Below are positions 23,479 through 36,852 of a DNA stretch of 64,000 nt, in pieces (positions within the stretch are counted from its first letter, which is position 1; every line of letters begins with the position of its first letter). Under the pieces are notes generated by a model that made no database searches, had not been told where the DNA came from, and saw only the letters and a list, made by a program, of their open reading frames with translations. The position numbers and the translations under genes were made by a program. Source of the stretch: Orthonyx spaldingii (taxonomy: Eukaryota; Chordata; Aves; Passeriformes; Orthonychidae); the NCBI GenBank assembly GCA_013397795.1, contig VZTJ01002442.1, forward strand, positions 433,223-497,222, in the 5' to 3' direction.

Positions 23479-26400
23479 AAAAAAAACCATGGAGTTAATT
23501 AAAATACAAAGGTCATCCAATCCACTACAACAACAGTTGGCCAGAGAATGTTTAAATGGTCCTAGGGAAAAAAAAAAAATCCCTCTATTGTCTCACTACC
23601 TCTTCTGCCTCTCTGATTTCATGGCCTGTTAACTCCAAGGTCAAGATGGTAGGAGGAGGTCAGGGTTGAATATGACATGGTGAGTGTTTCTGTCTGAGAC
23701 CGTCCCTTACTGCATATTTATGTAGATTTGAGGCTCAGCAAGACTTAAGAGCTATCTCACATTGAGGGAGTTTTAGGATTTTGACAGCTGCCCTTAAGGG
23801 GATTAATCGCAACTGAACTTTAATAAGGGCTGGGTGTCTAATTTGAGCAGAGGTGGAAAAGTTCTGCAGATGAACAAAATAGGCAGCTTAAGCATCTATG
23901 ATATGAACTTTCACTTGCCTAAACCTGGAAGAACAGCAGATGCTGACGTTGACTGAGGGCTGAGGATAGGCAGTATGAATCATGGATTGGTACTTAATCA
24001 TTTAAAACCTCCAGATGGCTAATTTATGGTAGATGAATTCAGGTTTCAGAGGGTAATCACACCTTATTTTAAGTATATAAATTAGATGCCAAGAATAGAA
24101 AACTGGTCTTTCTATGTTCCCTCTACAGCCAACAGGGAGACACTGGTCTTCTAGAAAATGAATCAAAATTAGATTTGTACTCTGAATTCTAGAGAAGTCT
24201 GCTGGTCCTTGCAGATGATGTATTGATAATTTTTCCTCTATATACAGTGATTGTATGTCTATAGAATATATAAAGTCACAAATTGAAAAACCTTGAATAT
24301 ATATGAGCACAGCCTCAAGACTGAGATTCCAGAAGGCAAAAAAAGGATCAGTTCATTCACAGGCTGGTCTGAACATACGTGATTACAATGTAAAATCCAG
24401 CAGAAATAAGTATTCTGTAAATTTTGGGATGCAATATACACAAGGAAACTTTTGCTTAGTAAGCTCCTGAGAGATGAACAGAAGAGGAAATAGTTAATAA
24501 AAGTCAAGCAAAATGCATCAATTCATGGGTACAATGCAAACAAATCTGCTTTTCTCTTAGGTGCACAGGCTAAAGCTGCCTACAGGCAGTTTTAATTGAC
24601 AAGCACAGCATTCATGAAATAGATAAACCATACAAATACTGACCTTGCCCATATCAAAGAGGGCAATATTAACATAAGGATTGCCTTCATACATTTTATT
24701 ATGATTTATACTGGAGGAAATGATGATGAAAAAAATCTTATGTGCCCATGTACCTATTCAACATTCTGCATGTCCTTTACTGAGGGAAAGATATGGTTGT
24801 TATAGCTCATGAAAGGAAAATAAAAATCCTTAGTTTTAGAGTATGAGAGTACCAAGGGAGGATTGCCTTACATAAAGAAGAAATTTTACACAGGATTTTC
24901 ACTTACACTGTCAAAAGTCCAAATGGTATTGATAATTCGTTCACATCTTTTGTTTGAGCTTTTTGGGATGAAAAGTGATTTCCTTCATTTTGTCCTGAAG
25001 TCCGGTGTGTGACCCTTCTCTCTTAAGTGTCTCCAGCAGTATAAAAAAAGCGGATTCTAAAACAATGTTTAGGTTCTTTCTGAAATCAGCATCAGTATGT
25101 TCGTGCTGGACCACTGCCTAGGGACTGAATTAAGTATTTTATACTGCCAGTGTGGCAGGCATTTTTTGATAATTAGTTGTGCAAATTCCAAAGACATTTG
25201 AAGAAGAAGAAGTAGGACTCAATTCTCTGAGCACACATTAACCTGATGTGGGGCTTTCATGATCAGTTATTTTTTATTTATTCCTTTAATGTGGATTCAG
25301 TTTCTTTTTGAAGGCATGGCACAATGTGTAATATATGAGATCAATTATCGAAAGGGTGACTGAGGTCTCACTATTTCTTTGCTGAAGTAAATTTAATAAT
25401 TATATAAAGATATATGAAGACACAGTGTGAAGCTAATATGAAATTTCTACTTCACATTACAACCATAATCTTGTGATGATTCAACATGTGTGAAGTTCAT
25501 CTGAAGACTGCACACAATAAATCTATCAATATTGTGAAGACTCACTATTTTCTGGTTATGCCAGAGATTTTATGTGAATAATTATGTCTTTCTGCATAGT
25601 TTATAGTTACAAGAATAGTAACAACAACAGTTGTGACTGCTAATGCAGATAATAGCTGTATATTTCCAGTTTTGTCCTTAGCAGTAGCTGCCTGATTAAT
25701 CAGGCAGTCACAGTAGCAAAAGAGATACAGTAGTTATTCATCTAACTTGCATTCCAAAGCAAGGGCACATATCTAAAAAATTTAGACAACCACAATTTGA
25801 TGACATTCCTCATAAAAAAAATATAACAAAATAATTTGTTTGGGAAGCATGACTACAACTTAGGCACTGATCTTCAAACTTTCACCTTCTCTGTCTTCAA
25901 GCTATCGTAACTCCAGATGACTGAAGTCACTATTAATTTTTTCAGCCTTCCAAGGTGCAGTCATTAAGAGTCTCACAATATCTGTAATTGTCTTTTTATA
26001 GTTATAAAGCTGCAGCAATGGAAGACGGCAGCTTGTGTCACTTAAATGGAACCCTGCAGTGCTGTTTCCTGATAATACAGAAGATTATGTATAGCACCTG
26101 CACAACCCTGGGATTATGAAAGTCTGGATGAGAAAATGCAAGGAAAAGCTTGGGGAAGAGAGGATAATCTTTAGTCAGCTTGTGACAGGAGTAATAGAAA
26201 CTCTGCTGGAAAGAGCGGGATAGGACCTCAGGCAAGCTTACTCTTTACACTAATTTTATGTAGCACATCACAGTGTGATAACCTTGATATGAGAACAAGC
26301 CCAGAGGTGAAGTGTTTCCTTCAGATTTGTTGAAGTCCTTGTGCTAATTAAGCTGTATGTAAACAACTCCACTGTGTGATAGCTCAGCTTTTCTTCTTCA

Positions 26401-28907
26401 TCATTGTGCCTTCCTCTGACATGAAACACCTCTAATGACCATTGTATCCTGGCTGCCCTGTCTTGCATACTGTGTCAGACCTTAGCTCTCCTGTTCTCTT
26501 TGAGCATCCCACTAGATTTCACCACTGTTTTCCCATATGATATCACTCATTCCATCCTGACCATCCTGAAAGAACCATAGGCATACATCTCTTCTTTGGC
26601 TCTGCTCAATGCTTTCCCAGACACTTGTTTAGACCACTACCCCAATATCATCTTCTAGGCCCCATGTTCCAACAGCTTCTAAAATTTCTTCATCCGGCTC
26701 TCTATCTTCTGTTCTGCCAACTATAAAGTCTAAATTCTCTCCTTAAAGTAATTTATAATTTTTTGCTGCAGATTTTAGGGTTTTTTTGGTTTGGTTTTTT
26801 TTTTTTTTTAATGTCTGCTTCAATTGCATTTTCCATAAACCAAGAACTACATTATTTTCTTGACCTTAGCTTTGAAAGGACTTCAAACCATGCAGCGACA
26901 TATGTGTATTTATATTCATATGTGAGCTCAGACATTGTCATTGTTAAGACTTTGATTACAATTTAATTTTCAATGTTTAAATAAAAATTATCATAAGCAG
27001 GAATGAAAAAGACTCAGGAACATAGTCTATGCATTATTTTCATTTAGCTGTTGTATGTTAAATAATGTGTACTATGCCATGTCACCTTTTCTGTTAAAAT
27101 ACAGAAAAATATCTGCCTTCTGTCTACTTTGTCTTCAGCATCAACAGTCTCTTGGATTCTGAAACATCTCAATAAACAAAGAAGAGATCTTTTGAACACC
27201 CAAAAGCAGTCCGTGGCTTCTCATCCTGGATCTGGAATGCTACTCAGCTTTTTCAATACAGTCTTACAGGGAATTTCTTCAGCCATGGTTTGAAAGTTAG
27301 GGATACTCAGATGCCTTCACATGTCTATTTCTAGAGTTTGCCATTAGGCATCTGTCTTTTTAGGCAGTCTTTTTAGATATGTCTTCTGAAACATCAAGGC
27401 CTGGATTTATCACGTTTCATTTATGTCGCTGATGGAAATGATGAATCTATGAGAGCCAGTTCTGTGTTCACTGTAGAGTAATTTGAACAAGACGTTTGCA
27501 TATTAGATAAACCAAATTGATATGTGCGCTCAGAAAACAAATCAGGTCTTAGGAGGAATGATTCACCCTCTGACGGTACCAGAGTCCTGTCATTGTCTGT
27601 AGTGATGCCTGTAATGTTTATGATATTTATGCCAATTACCAATGCCTGTGATATCTTAATCTTATGGTTTGCTTAGGTATTTAAAATGTGTGTGATGAAT
27701 CTAAGCCTGGACTGTTTCTAAAGAGTCATATAAGCAGCATATGCAGGTCAACTGTTTTTAACATTTGTACGTCCTGTTTTAGGGTTGATCCATTGCTAGT
27801 TATAGAAATCATAATCTCATGAAAAGTCTTGCTTGGGAGGGCCATCATACTTCCCATTAATAGCCAGAGAGGGAGTGAACTGAGAGCAGAGTAGAAATGA
27901 ATGCAAGTGACAGTGTGATAGGGCAAAACTCATTTTTTTTCAAGTCTCTAAGTAGGATTTTCAGAATAAGACACAGACAGACAAGCTTTCCAAAACAGGC
28001 AAGTCTTTAAATAGTCTCTTCATACCTGACAATACAAATCTCAGTGAAAAGTTTCTAAGCCTTTTTAATAACATCAATCACATTATATTAGCCCAATATC
28101 ATGTATTGATGACAGTTCTGCTCTACAAATTATCTTATAGCTCAACATCTCTTATTAATTTTCTGCACTACATGGCACTTTTTTAAACTATTATGTCTTT
28201 TTTTAGATCCATATATAACTTTATCTAAGAGAAGAAAGCTAAGTTACTGATCATTTTTTTATGTTTTTCCCAGCTGGAAATTGATAGTGTATTTTCATGC
28301 AGTTTTTTGATGAGAAAATAATATATTCTCATCTATTGTTATACATTAGATGTTTATTTTTGTTTTTTTTTAAACAGAGAATGTATTGCTATCAAAAGTA
28401 CTAAACTCCTCTGCTAGGTAAGAGCTATATGCTAGAGAGAGCTTTCAAAAAATCAAATCAAGTATATGAAGTACTATAGAGATTATGTCCTTGTACTCTT
28501 GTAGGAGAAGAAATAAGAAATCAATTTTCTTTGCAATATTTATTTTTCAAATAACAATTCTAAAGTAGACTGGTAGTTTATGTGCAGAACCAGATCATTC
28601 TTTCCATATCAAGTAGAACAATTTTGTCAGACTCACTTTGCTGCTAACATGCATGTCATGCAGTTAAATATAAGCTGACAGAATGTATGATATAACTAGA
28701 GTAGATCTTATTCATAACGATCAATTTTTTCCTCAAAAAAATAAAAGTTCTGTCTTCGGAGTGGTTTTGAACTGCCAGGGGAAGACAGTACCGCCACAGA
28801 AGATAATCTCTTAGACAGTTGGAAAGTTCTCAGTGGAGGTCATTAGTTATATGGATACCACTGTCCACATAGGTCTCTGTAGAGTCCTCATTCTTCCCCA
28901 TAAATTC
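23479..28907. other. AT-rich stretch with no recognised gene
   Basis: About 5.4 kb is without a recognisable gene or repeat family. It includes a perfect 20-bp palindrome (25688-25707) and a T-rich tract at about 26778-26810. The frames present are short and unremarkable. Confidence 0.5.
25688..25707. repeat. perfect 20-bp palindrome with homeodomain-like core
   Basis: CTGCCTGATTAATCAGGCAG reads the same on both strands. The centre TGATTAATCA holds the PBX-HOX-type sequence TGATTAAT on both strands, overlapping. A CAGTAGC heptamer occurs close by on each side (25682-25688 and 25711-25717). The symmetry is directly seen, and a regulatory role is inference. Confidence 0.95.
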
Positions 28908-29245
28908 TGGGGTTCAATACCAACTCAGCCCCACACGAGAGAGTGAGAAAGTGAGAAAACTCGTAAGTTCAGATAAAGACAGTACATGATAACTCAAGGT
29001 ATGAAGTATCCTTTGGCCAGTTGGGGTCAGCTGCCCCAGTTGTGTCTCCTCCCAGCTTCCCAAGCTCTCCCAGCCCCCCTTGCTGGTGTGGCAGCATGAG
29101 ATGGCCTTGATGCTCTGCACAAGCCACTCAGCAATGACAAAAACTTCTCTGTATTATCAACACCGTTTTCAGCACAAATCCAAAACACAGTCCCATCCTG
29201 GCTGCTGTGGAGAAAATTAACTTTGCCTCAGCCAAAACCAGCACA
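28908..29245 (-). mobile_element. endogenous retrovirus LTR remnant, internally deleted
   Basis: On the minus strand the segment starts TGTGCTGGTTTTGGCTGAGG, continues with AAGTTAATTTTCTCC, then CAGCTGACCCCAACTGGCC and AAAGGATACTTCATACC, and finishes with CTGTCTTTATCTGAAC, ACGAGTTTTCTCACTTTC and a final GAACCCCA. From memory this order matches a common neoavian/passerine ERV LTR. In that LTR, the part after 'ttcatacc' normally holds a TATA region and a long T/A-rich stretch before 'ctgtctttatct'. Here that middle block is missing, so the LTR promoter and much of R appear deleted. No target-site duplication was found. No internal retroviral region lies next to it. Confidence 0.85.
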
Positions 29246-32200
29246 GCCATCTATGTTAAGTGCCACTCAAATGTGTTAGAGTGAGACAGTATAATTTTCT
29301 ACACAGAAAAAATATTTTTCATTCATGAAGTTTAATTTCTGAAATTATTTCTCCTTTGTGTGTAAGTGTCACTAAAGCAACTCTAGAACACGGAGGTCAA
29401 AGGCCTTATTGTGCCAAGAACTGTGCCCATGCAGGCAGCTGAAATGGGGATGCACATACACACATGCACGCTCAGATGTACTGTTGCGTAATGATGGTGT
29501 CTGTAATGTTAAAGAATGGAAGCAGCTCAAGACACCTTTTTTTTTTAATCACCAAGGTAACACCTCCCTTGAGGATAGAGAAGAACAGTGAAGAACAATA
29601 GTCACCCTAAGTGGCATAGTTAAATAGCACAGAGACAAGGAGGTCAACACACAATGGTCTCAATTCAGAGCCAACAAAAATTGCTGTAATTCCTCAGCAA
29701 GGCACCTGATTGGAATCATGTACATTGACAGTTTTAACAGTTTTACTTCATGCTATGGAGCAATATAAAAACTGCCTTGATTGTTTATCTGTCCCAAGTG
29801 CCCATGATAACAAACACTAAATCCCTGAGATTGTCATTGATACACATGAAGTCACTAGCACAAGCGACAGAACCACCTCATTCAGTGGGAGCTATAGTTA
29901 GGGGCCTTGCCAAAGACATGTGATTCCAGACACATTTACTGTGGGTATTGCCTATTAAAACCCACATAAGTCCCATCTGACATGGGAACAAATGTGCAGC
30001 TGCTCAGTCTATCCTTTTATTAGATGGAGATGGAGCGTACCCTTGCAACTACAAATGCAGGGCTTGGGCACCCAAGCAAGTTAATTTTTTTGCCATTGGT
30101 ACATGATCTGAAGGGAAAACCAGCGGAAGCTGCTTAGGCTTCAAGAACTCTAAGCGCTGTGGTAGACCTCGTCAGAAAATTAAAAGACTTTTCACATGAG
30201 TTGAAGCTAATCTTAACTATTAAAAAAATCATACCAGTCAGACTAAGTAAGATGACCATGGTCTGATTCTTATAAATGCTGTAATACCTGAGGAGAAGGG
30301 TTTGAAACAACTCTGCTCTTCCTCCTTCCCTTTTCCATCTGACAAGCAGTATCTTCTGATTTGAGGGCCAATGCATAAGGAGCACAAAACTAGCATGTGC
30401 CTGAAGGCATGAGGTGTATTAACCACAGAGCTTTTACCATGCCTTGTTGACACAGTTATGCAATGTTGCATATCATATGACAGATCACCTCTAGTGTGCT
30501 CAAAAACACATAGCTTCAGAGAGAGAGAGGAGCCTTGCTGAGAAGCCTTCATGTTAGTTGCTCTAAAACTAACTGTAGGTTAGTCAGCAAGTTTACAAGT
30601 CATCATAGGCCCAGGATAGAGAACAACAGCATATAACCAGTGAGCACAGGAAAGATGTGCAATTACATATAATCAGTCTTTCCATATATAATTGCTATTG
30701 ACTGTTTTGTCAAAGATTTAATCTTCTCTCTTTATTTTCCTACTACCATCTCTTCTTTTTAATCTTATTTCCTTTATGGATGAAGAACCATTTAAACAAC
30801 AAAGACTACAGACATCATTATATTGATTGAATGAATGAATGTTTCTACAAAAGCAGAGCAAGACGCCTGTTATTCTTTGCTAAGGAAAGCTCATAATTTC
30901 TTTCTGGTTAGTCAAAATTTGCAACCTTGTCCTGCTTTCTAGAGACCCACAGTAGTATGTTGTATGGGACTGATGGGCAAAAATATATCAAAGCGTACAG
31001 CTGTGGCTTGTGACTGAGAGCATTTGAGTTGGGAGCAGGGAGGAGCTCGTTCAGCTGTAAGCCTCGATAGACTCTGGAAACAAGCATGCAAACACCTGTT
31101 TCAAACAGTGTTTACGGAGATACTCGTTTAAAAAGGGTAAATCAATCTAGTTCTATGAGAAGATCATCATTATGCAAATTGTCTCTCAGGGAGCTTAAAA
31201 TAAGCAAGTTCCTTCTTTCAGGAGAAACATGACTGAACTGTCAAATATTACTTAGTAAGAGGATTATATTGGATTTGATTTTACTTAAGACTGTCCCATA
31301 AAGAACAGTTTCTCTGTCTTCATTTTTAGCAAGCCACTTGCTTTTGAGATATTGGTTTGGATTCAGCATTAGTCTTAATTGACATGGGTTTAGTTATTTG
31401 AGTTATATATTTAGTTATTGAGTTCTTTACCATAAAGCTCCATATATCACATAATTATATATAAGTAGAAAGATCCATGCATGTTATAATCCATATACTG
31501 AGATGGAAGGCAGAGAAATAAATAGAGAAGTCTGGTTTGTGACTTAATACCCATGGAATATATAGGTTGAAACAAAAGATTAAGCAGCAGCAGACTTACA
31601 TGATTGAGGTGTGTGATTAGTTTTTGGTTGAATTCTCTTTCTAATGATTTCCAAAATGTATCAGTATGCAATCCACAAAACAGACACTTGGAAAATCAAT
31701 CAGTTGCAAGAAGTTGGATGAATTTAATACTAAGGAAAAAATAAATATAAGTAAAATCATGAACACAAAAGAAGAGAAATCAAGGGGAGGGGAAGAGCTT
31801 CTGTCGCGTAGTTCAATCTCATGAGATGAACTTTGTGCTGTGGTAATTAACAGATATCCTCAGTTTTGATGAAATGTTACATCAGACCATTGCAGAATCT
31901 AACCTCAGAAAAACTGTACACATTGGAGATTTCTCAGGATGTTTTAGGGCAAGACAACCGCAAATATGTAATTCATTAATTTGCTTCTACAGTTTGGATC
32001 CATTACATTTACAGCTGGCTGAAGGATAAGAAGCAGGTACAGAAGGAGATGCAGTTAGATGGTCTGAAACACACCCAGGAAAGAAGCAGCATGGGTCTGA
32101 GGTAATAACTAACTTGTTCCTGAGAAATTTTTTTTGGCTACAATGAGAGAGCACCCAGAAAAGATAAAATAGGTGACTACCTACTGTATTCCCTTATCCC

Positions 32201-33697
32201 TTCTATGTTAGTACAAGTGCCTGCTGTATGTTTCACAGGGCTAAAGGGAGGGGTGAAGAAAAGAAGAAAACCATCTGCTAGTGAAATCTGTTTGCTTACC
32301 ACAATAATACCGAGGTATCTGTTCAGGCCATCATAGAAGTATTTCATGTATTTCCTAACAGCAGTCATTTAGCTAAAACCCAAGAATACAACTAAGTTAA
32401 AAGAAGTTCTAAGAAATCAACTAGAAGAAAGTATTCAAGATTTATTTTGTCTAATTGTGCTTTGCTCATCTGGCCTTTACTTGCCTGAACTTCAAAGAAT
32501 TTCAAGCAACATAGCCGTTACTCAGCAATTTCATCCTTCATACATGTCTTTGAAAACCTGTGCTTCAGATCCAAAGAAATAGATGTTATGCAAATTAAAA
32601 CAGTGTAATTTCTTTGGAATTGCCAGATACATTCAGTTTAAACCATTGGGAGCTGCACAGAGACAGAAGGCATAAAACTCCCAGCCCTTTGATCCCAGGA
32701 GCATTACCCCCTCTGCCTGAACTAGAGAAGTGTATGTGCAATGCATACCAACCCTGTGGCCCTGTCTACAAAGGTCCTTCTAATAGAGAGCACAGGCTGT
32801 GCAACTGCCACAGCCCTGCATTAACCTTCAGGTTGTGTGAGGGGTGAAAATGAACTGCAAGGATGGAGGATAAGAGCAGGGCAGAGGTGAGGCAGGGCAA
32901 GAGAATTTATTGTTTAACCTTCATGTCATGTGAACGAACCCAGCTTACATCTCTGCAGTGTCCAAGCAAGGGTTCTGCTTCTCCCCTACAGTCAACTCCA
33001 GTTAATTGTATCCATACTGACAGGACAGGAGTGTGCTGGGTTCAGATATGTCTCTACTCTTTTGGGAGCCAACTGTCTAACTCCAAGCTTAAGTCAGAGT
33101 ACAAGCTGGCATGAGTGCATGATAGATGATCAGGGAGTTTGTTATAAAGAATGAGATTCAGCTTTACGCTGACACAACATCAAAAACACATTACAACTCT
33201 TAGAAGAAATAAACACTTCTCAGTGCAGAACAGACTCTGTATAACTCATACTAAGGAGAGGTCAATCTTTTTCTCAGTCATGGTTGTTTTTGATAATGCA
33301 CGATTTCAGTATTGAGGGATGGCCCAGTGAACAGCTACATCTAGACTGATATGGTTTTTAAGAGCAATGCACACCTTGCTGGTACACTGGGCAATACAGA
33401 AATACTGACTTACCTCCTGTCTGTAGCAGAGAAAGTCCCACACTCACCGTTGGCTGTAGAAACACCAATTGCAAAATACGAATAACTGTTTGCATAGAAT
33501 CAAGTTTTCCCAACTGGACTATAAACACTGGGAGATGTGCTGTAGAAAAAGACAGCTAAGGCACTGACATTTCTAGTGGCATTGCCCTGGTCATGCTCAA
33601 ATACCTGTTTATAGACTAAGAGCCAAGAATTTATTACTAGCATAATTGAAGATTTAGATGTAAACACTGTATATAGAGACAAAATACAGACAATGTT

Positions 33698-33719
33698 ACA
33701 ACAACAACAACAATAACAA
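33698..33719. repeat. (CAA)n microsatellite
   Basis: This is a short, slightly imperfect CAA trinucleotide run. Confidence 0.9.
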
Positions 33720-35665
33720 ACTAATATTGTAATTTGTAATTGCTATACTTACCCTTTTTCTTGGTGTTCTTTCTGTTTTTCCTCCAAGGCCTAAGCTCAG
33801 TGATTCCATTCGGGAGTGGGGTGAGGGAGTTGTCAGCACCTGTATTTTTTCACCAGGAGGAAATGTTTCATGTTTGTACTTTTTCACTCTACACTCCATT
33901 TTAGATAATTTTAATTTTTGTTAATATACTTTTATCCCTGATTCTTTCTACATTATTCTGTAATTCCACATTACATCTGAATTTACTATAGATGATGCCT
34001 TTTACATGCACTAGAGAATATTCCTCTATTTGTTATCCCTAAAGCCTATTTTTGACCAACCCTAGGATCACATTTTTTAACTCTTCTTTTGTGTGTTTTT
34101 TATAACTATGGGGTTATAAAGCCAGTACCAGTCTCTACCCCATCTCTTATCCCATGTCTGCACTCCTCTGTGCCATATCCCTCATCTCTACATCCTCTTT
34201 CACACCAAGCTGTATTTCTCTAAACAACATCTTTGATAATTGTTTCTTTCAGCTATCTTATAAAACTATTGTCATACTTTACACAGATAACAAAACCAAA
34301 AGAAATTACCCACAGACACCCATAAATTAAAAAAAAAAAAAATTGTTGTCACAGCTAAACTAATAGAGTTGCAGGCTGGCCAGATTCAGGCCGAGCAAGT
34401 CTGGTAGGCCGCCCTATTGAGGCCTTGCAAACTCAGTAAAAAACCTATAACTTGTTACCAGCAACAGCAATAGTGTATTATGGGACTACACAAACACACA
34501 CTGCACATGGTTTTCTCCATAGTGATCTCAGTATAGGCTCCCAAAACCAGAGTCTGGAATACACAGACTCAGAGGAGGTAACCCAAATCATTCCAGTTTC
34601 CACCAAACCCATGATTTCCTTTGATCTCCCTTTGTACAGACCTGTTCCCAGCTCATTTGAGCACCTGGCTTTATGTAAGGAAATGTGCCAATAAACCCTA
34701 CTCAGCATAACTAGGACAACCTTTTTGCAGAAGCCCAATCCACACCAAATATCTGTGTTGGAAATGAAACATCAGCCTGCAGAGATTACAAATCATTGCT
34801 TTCAATACAGGAAATTGTGTGACAGCAATATTTTAAGGCAGAACAGTTCAAGATGCAATACAGATGGCTACTGGCCTGCATGTCTTTCTGTTCATGCTGG
34901 TAGTTGACAGTGTACATTATAGTGACTTAATGGTGTATTTATCACAAGCAGCATTGTCTAATGAATGAATACTTAATGAGCCTCCATTAAGCTTAGAAGT
35001 GCCCTGTTTTAAACCATTAGCTCATTACAGTAATAAGGTATTTTCTACTGCAGAGGAGATAAAGCAAACACAGCAGTTCTTTGAAGCCAGATGACTGCTT
35101 AAGGCAAAATAAAAGAGAAAGCAGAATTATTAATTCAAAGAAATATAAACCAAATCTACTATACAGAGGGAAAAAACCCAGCTTTGAATTTTGGGGGTTT
35201 TTTTTCTTTTTGTTGGTAACATTTTCTGATTTGGAAAAAAGGACTTTCTAATAGTATGATAAGAGTTTTGACTTTCACTACTGAGGGTGTAATAGACTGT
35301 CAGTCATGAATTGTCTGTTGCATTAGTCTTTTTGCCCTACCTTTGGATTGAATTGCAATTAGCTGAAATCATAGCGTATGAGACTTTTAATAAAGAATTT
35401 CCTTTTACTTGTCTTAAATTGCTTGGTCTCTTATTGCAGGCCTTTTCATACCTTAGTTTGGGAAGAAAACATACTGCAGTGCCTAAAGCAATAAAAGCAG
35501 AGAGCTTGTGAAACGTATAGTGTGATAGGATTTCGAGTTACTTGAAGAATTATGTAAGAGAGATAGTTAAATGCCTAAATAGATAAAAAATAGCCTGATG
35601 GCACCTTTAAAAGCACTTGAGTCATGTAAAGTGAAATGTGAGGCTGGATGTTCACAGTATATCTG

Positions 35666-35705
35666 TTTCCCTAGGTACATATCCATTTCCCTAGGTGCAT
35701 ATCCA
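35666..35705. repeat. 20-bp tandem duplication
   Basis: The unit TTTCCCTAGGTACATATCCA is repeated directly, with one substitution (TACAT to TGCAT) in the second copy. It is a recent slippage or duplication event. Confidence 0.95.
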
Positions 35706-36669
35706 AACAAAGCAATGAAAGATTTCCAGTCAAAAGAATTAGAAAATTATGACTACAGGTACTCTTATTGAACTTCTGATTTATCAACAGACTAATAATT
35801 GTAGGTCTAATCTAGAGTTCACAGAATTTAATGAAATACTTTCTACTGATTTAATATACTTTATATCAGGTTTCTGTAACTATAGTAAGTTATTCTGAAA
35901 GAGAAATTCATCTCAGAAGACTAAAATGTATTTGTGGATAATATGTGACTAGAAAGTGGGCATAAATTTTAAATTATTTGCTATAAATTATTCACCCAAT
36001 TATATTGCATCTAGATAGATATGGGAATTAGTCATTAATACCTATGTATTCCACATAAGCATTGGCAACATGATGAAACAGATTTATCATGAAGGATCTG
36101 TCCATCAGCAGAAAGATTCACTGTAAAGTATTTCAAAGACTCCCATTTGACTCCAAATCAGCAGCTATTAAACAAAGAATGGCTGAAAGCTGCCACTGTT
36201 CGGAAATAAGATCAGCGAAGGAAATGCTGTGTGACAGGAGCAGTATTTTTAGTACATTTTTCTTCTCCTAGCTCCTGTTGCAGAGGCTATGTCAGTGCTG
36301 TTATTCTTTTAGGAAACAGAATGGGAAGAGATGAATGGAGAATATGTAGGCACAGGACACAGCCTTCAGGTGCTCTATTCTCATAATTTCCTACAGCAAA
36401 ATTTTAAACCTAACGATGTCACATATTAAATCCTTGTTGAAATTAATGAGTTTAATATTTCATCATTTCATTCATCTCTACATCTTCAGTGTGAGCTTAG
36501 GACACTTGCAATTTCCCTCCATCTGGCTTGACCTCCGTTTAGAAAAAAAAAAATTAAGAACAGTTATGTCCAACACATAAAATGAATTCCTACTAGATTT
36601 AAAAGAGCAAGCAATGAATTTTAAATTTAGGAGTGCCTGCTACCCTTTTTTAAATTTCATGCTTTGCTG

Positions 36670-36850
36670 TGCCTGCAGTCCACTGTGTGTGCATGGATGG
36701 GTGGAGGACACACTGCTGTGGCGTGGCTCAGTGTGTGTGCACAGAGGTGTCCGTGCATTCAGGCAGCACATGAGGTCACGGTTCCGTACATTCATGGTTC
36801 TGTGTACGCACACCACTGTGCACATGTGTGCATGTGTCCCTCTGTGTGAA
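36670..36850. repeat. degenerate TG/GTGCA-rich tract
   Basis: The sequence is dense in TGTGTGCA, TGTGCAC and CACAC motifs and is clearly GC-richer than its surroundings. It includes several CpG sites. It runs directly into the 3' end of a minus-strand CR1. The open frames crossing it are products of the repeat composition. Confidence 0.7.
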
Positions 36851-36852
36851 CA

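Larger units (their letters stand above)
29246..36669. other. long AT-rich stretch with no recognised gene
   Basis: No gene was recognised across about 7.4 kb. It contains a (CAA)n tract (33698-33719), a poly-A run near 34328-34342, an unidentified LTR-like segment (34347-34740, discussed as a finding), a homeobox-site-rich AT segment (about 34910-35140), and a 20-base tandem duplication (35666-35705). Confidence 0.5.

Noticed and set aside
35445..35511. Possible terminal exon after TTATTGCAG, with an AATAAA inside
   Set aside because: The acceptor is moderate, the frame is only 23 codons, and no partner exon was seen.
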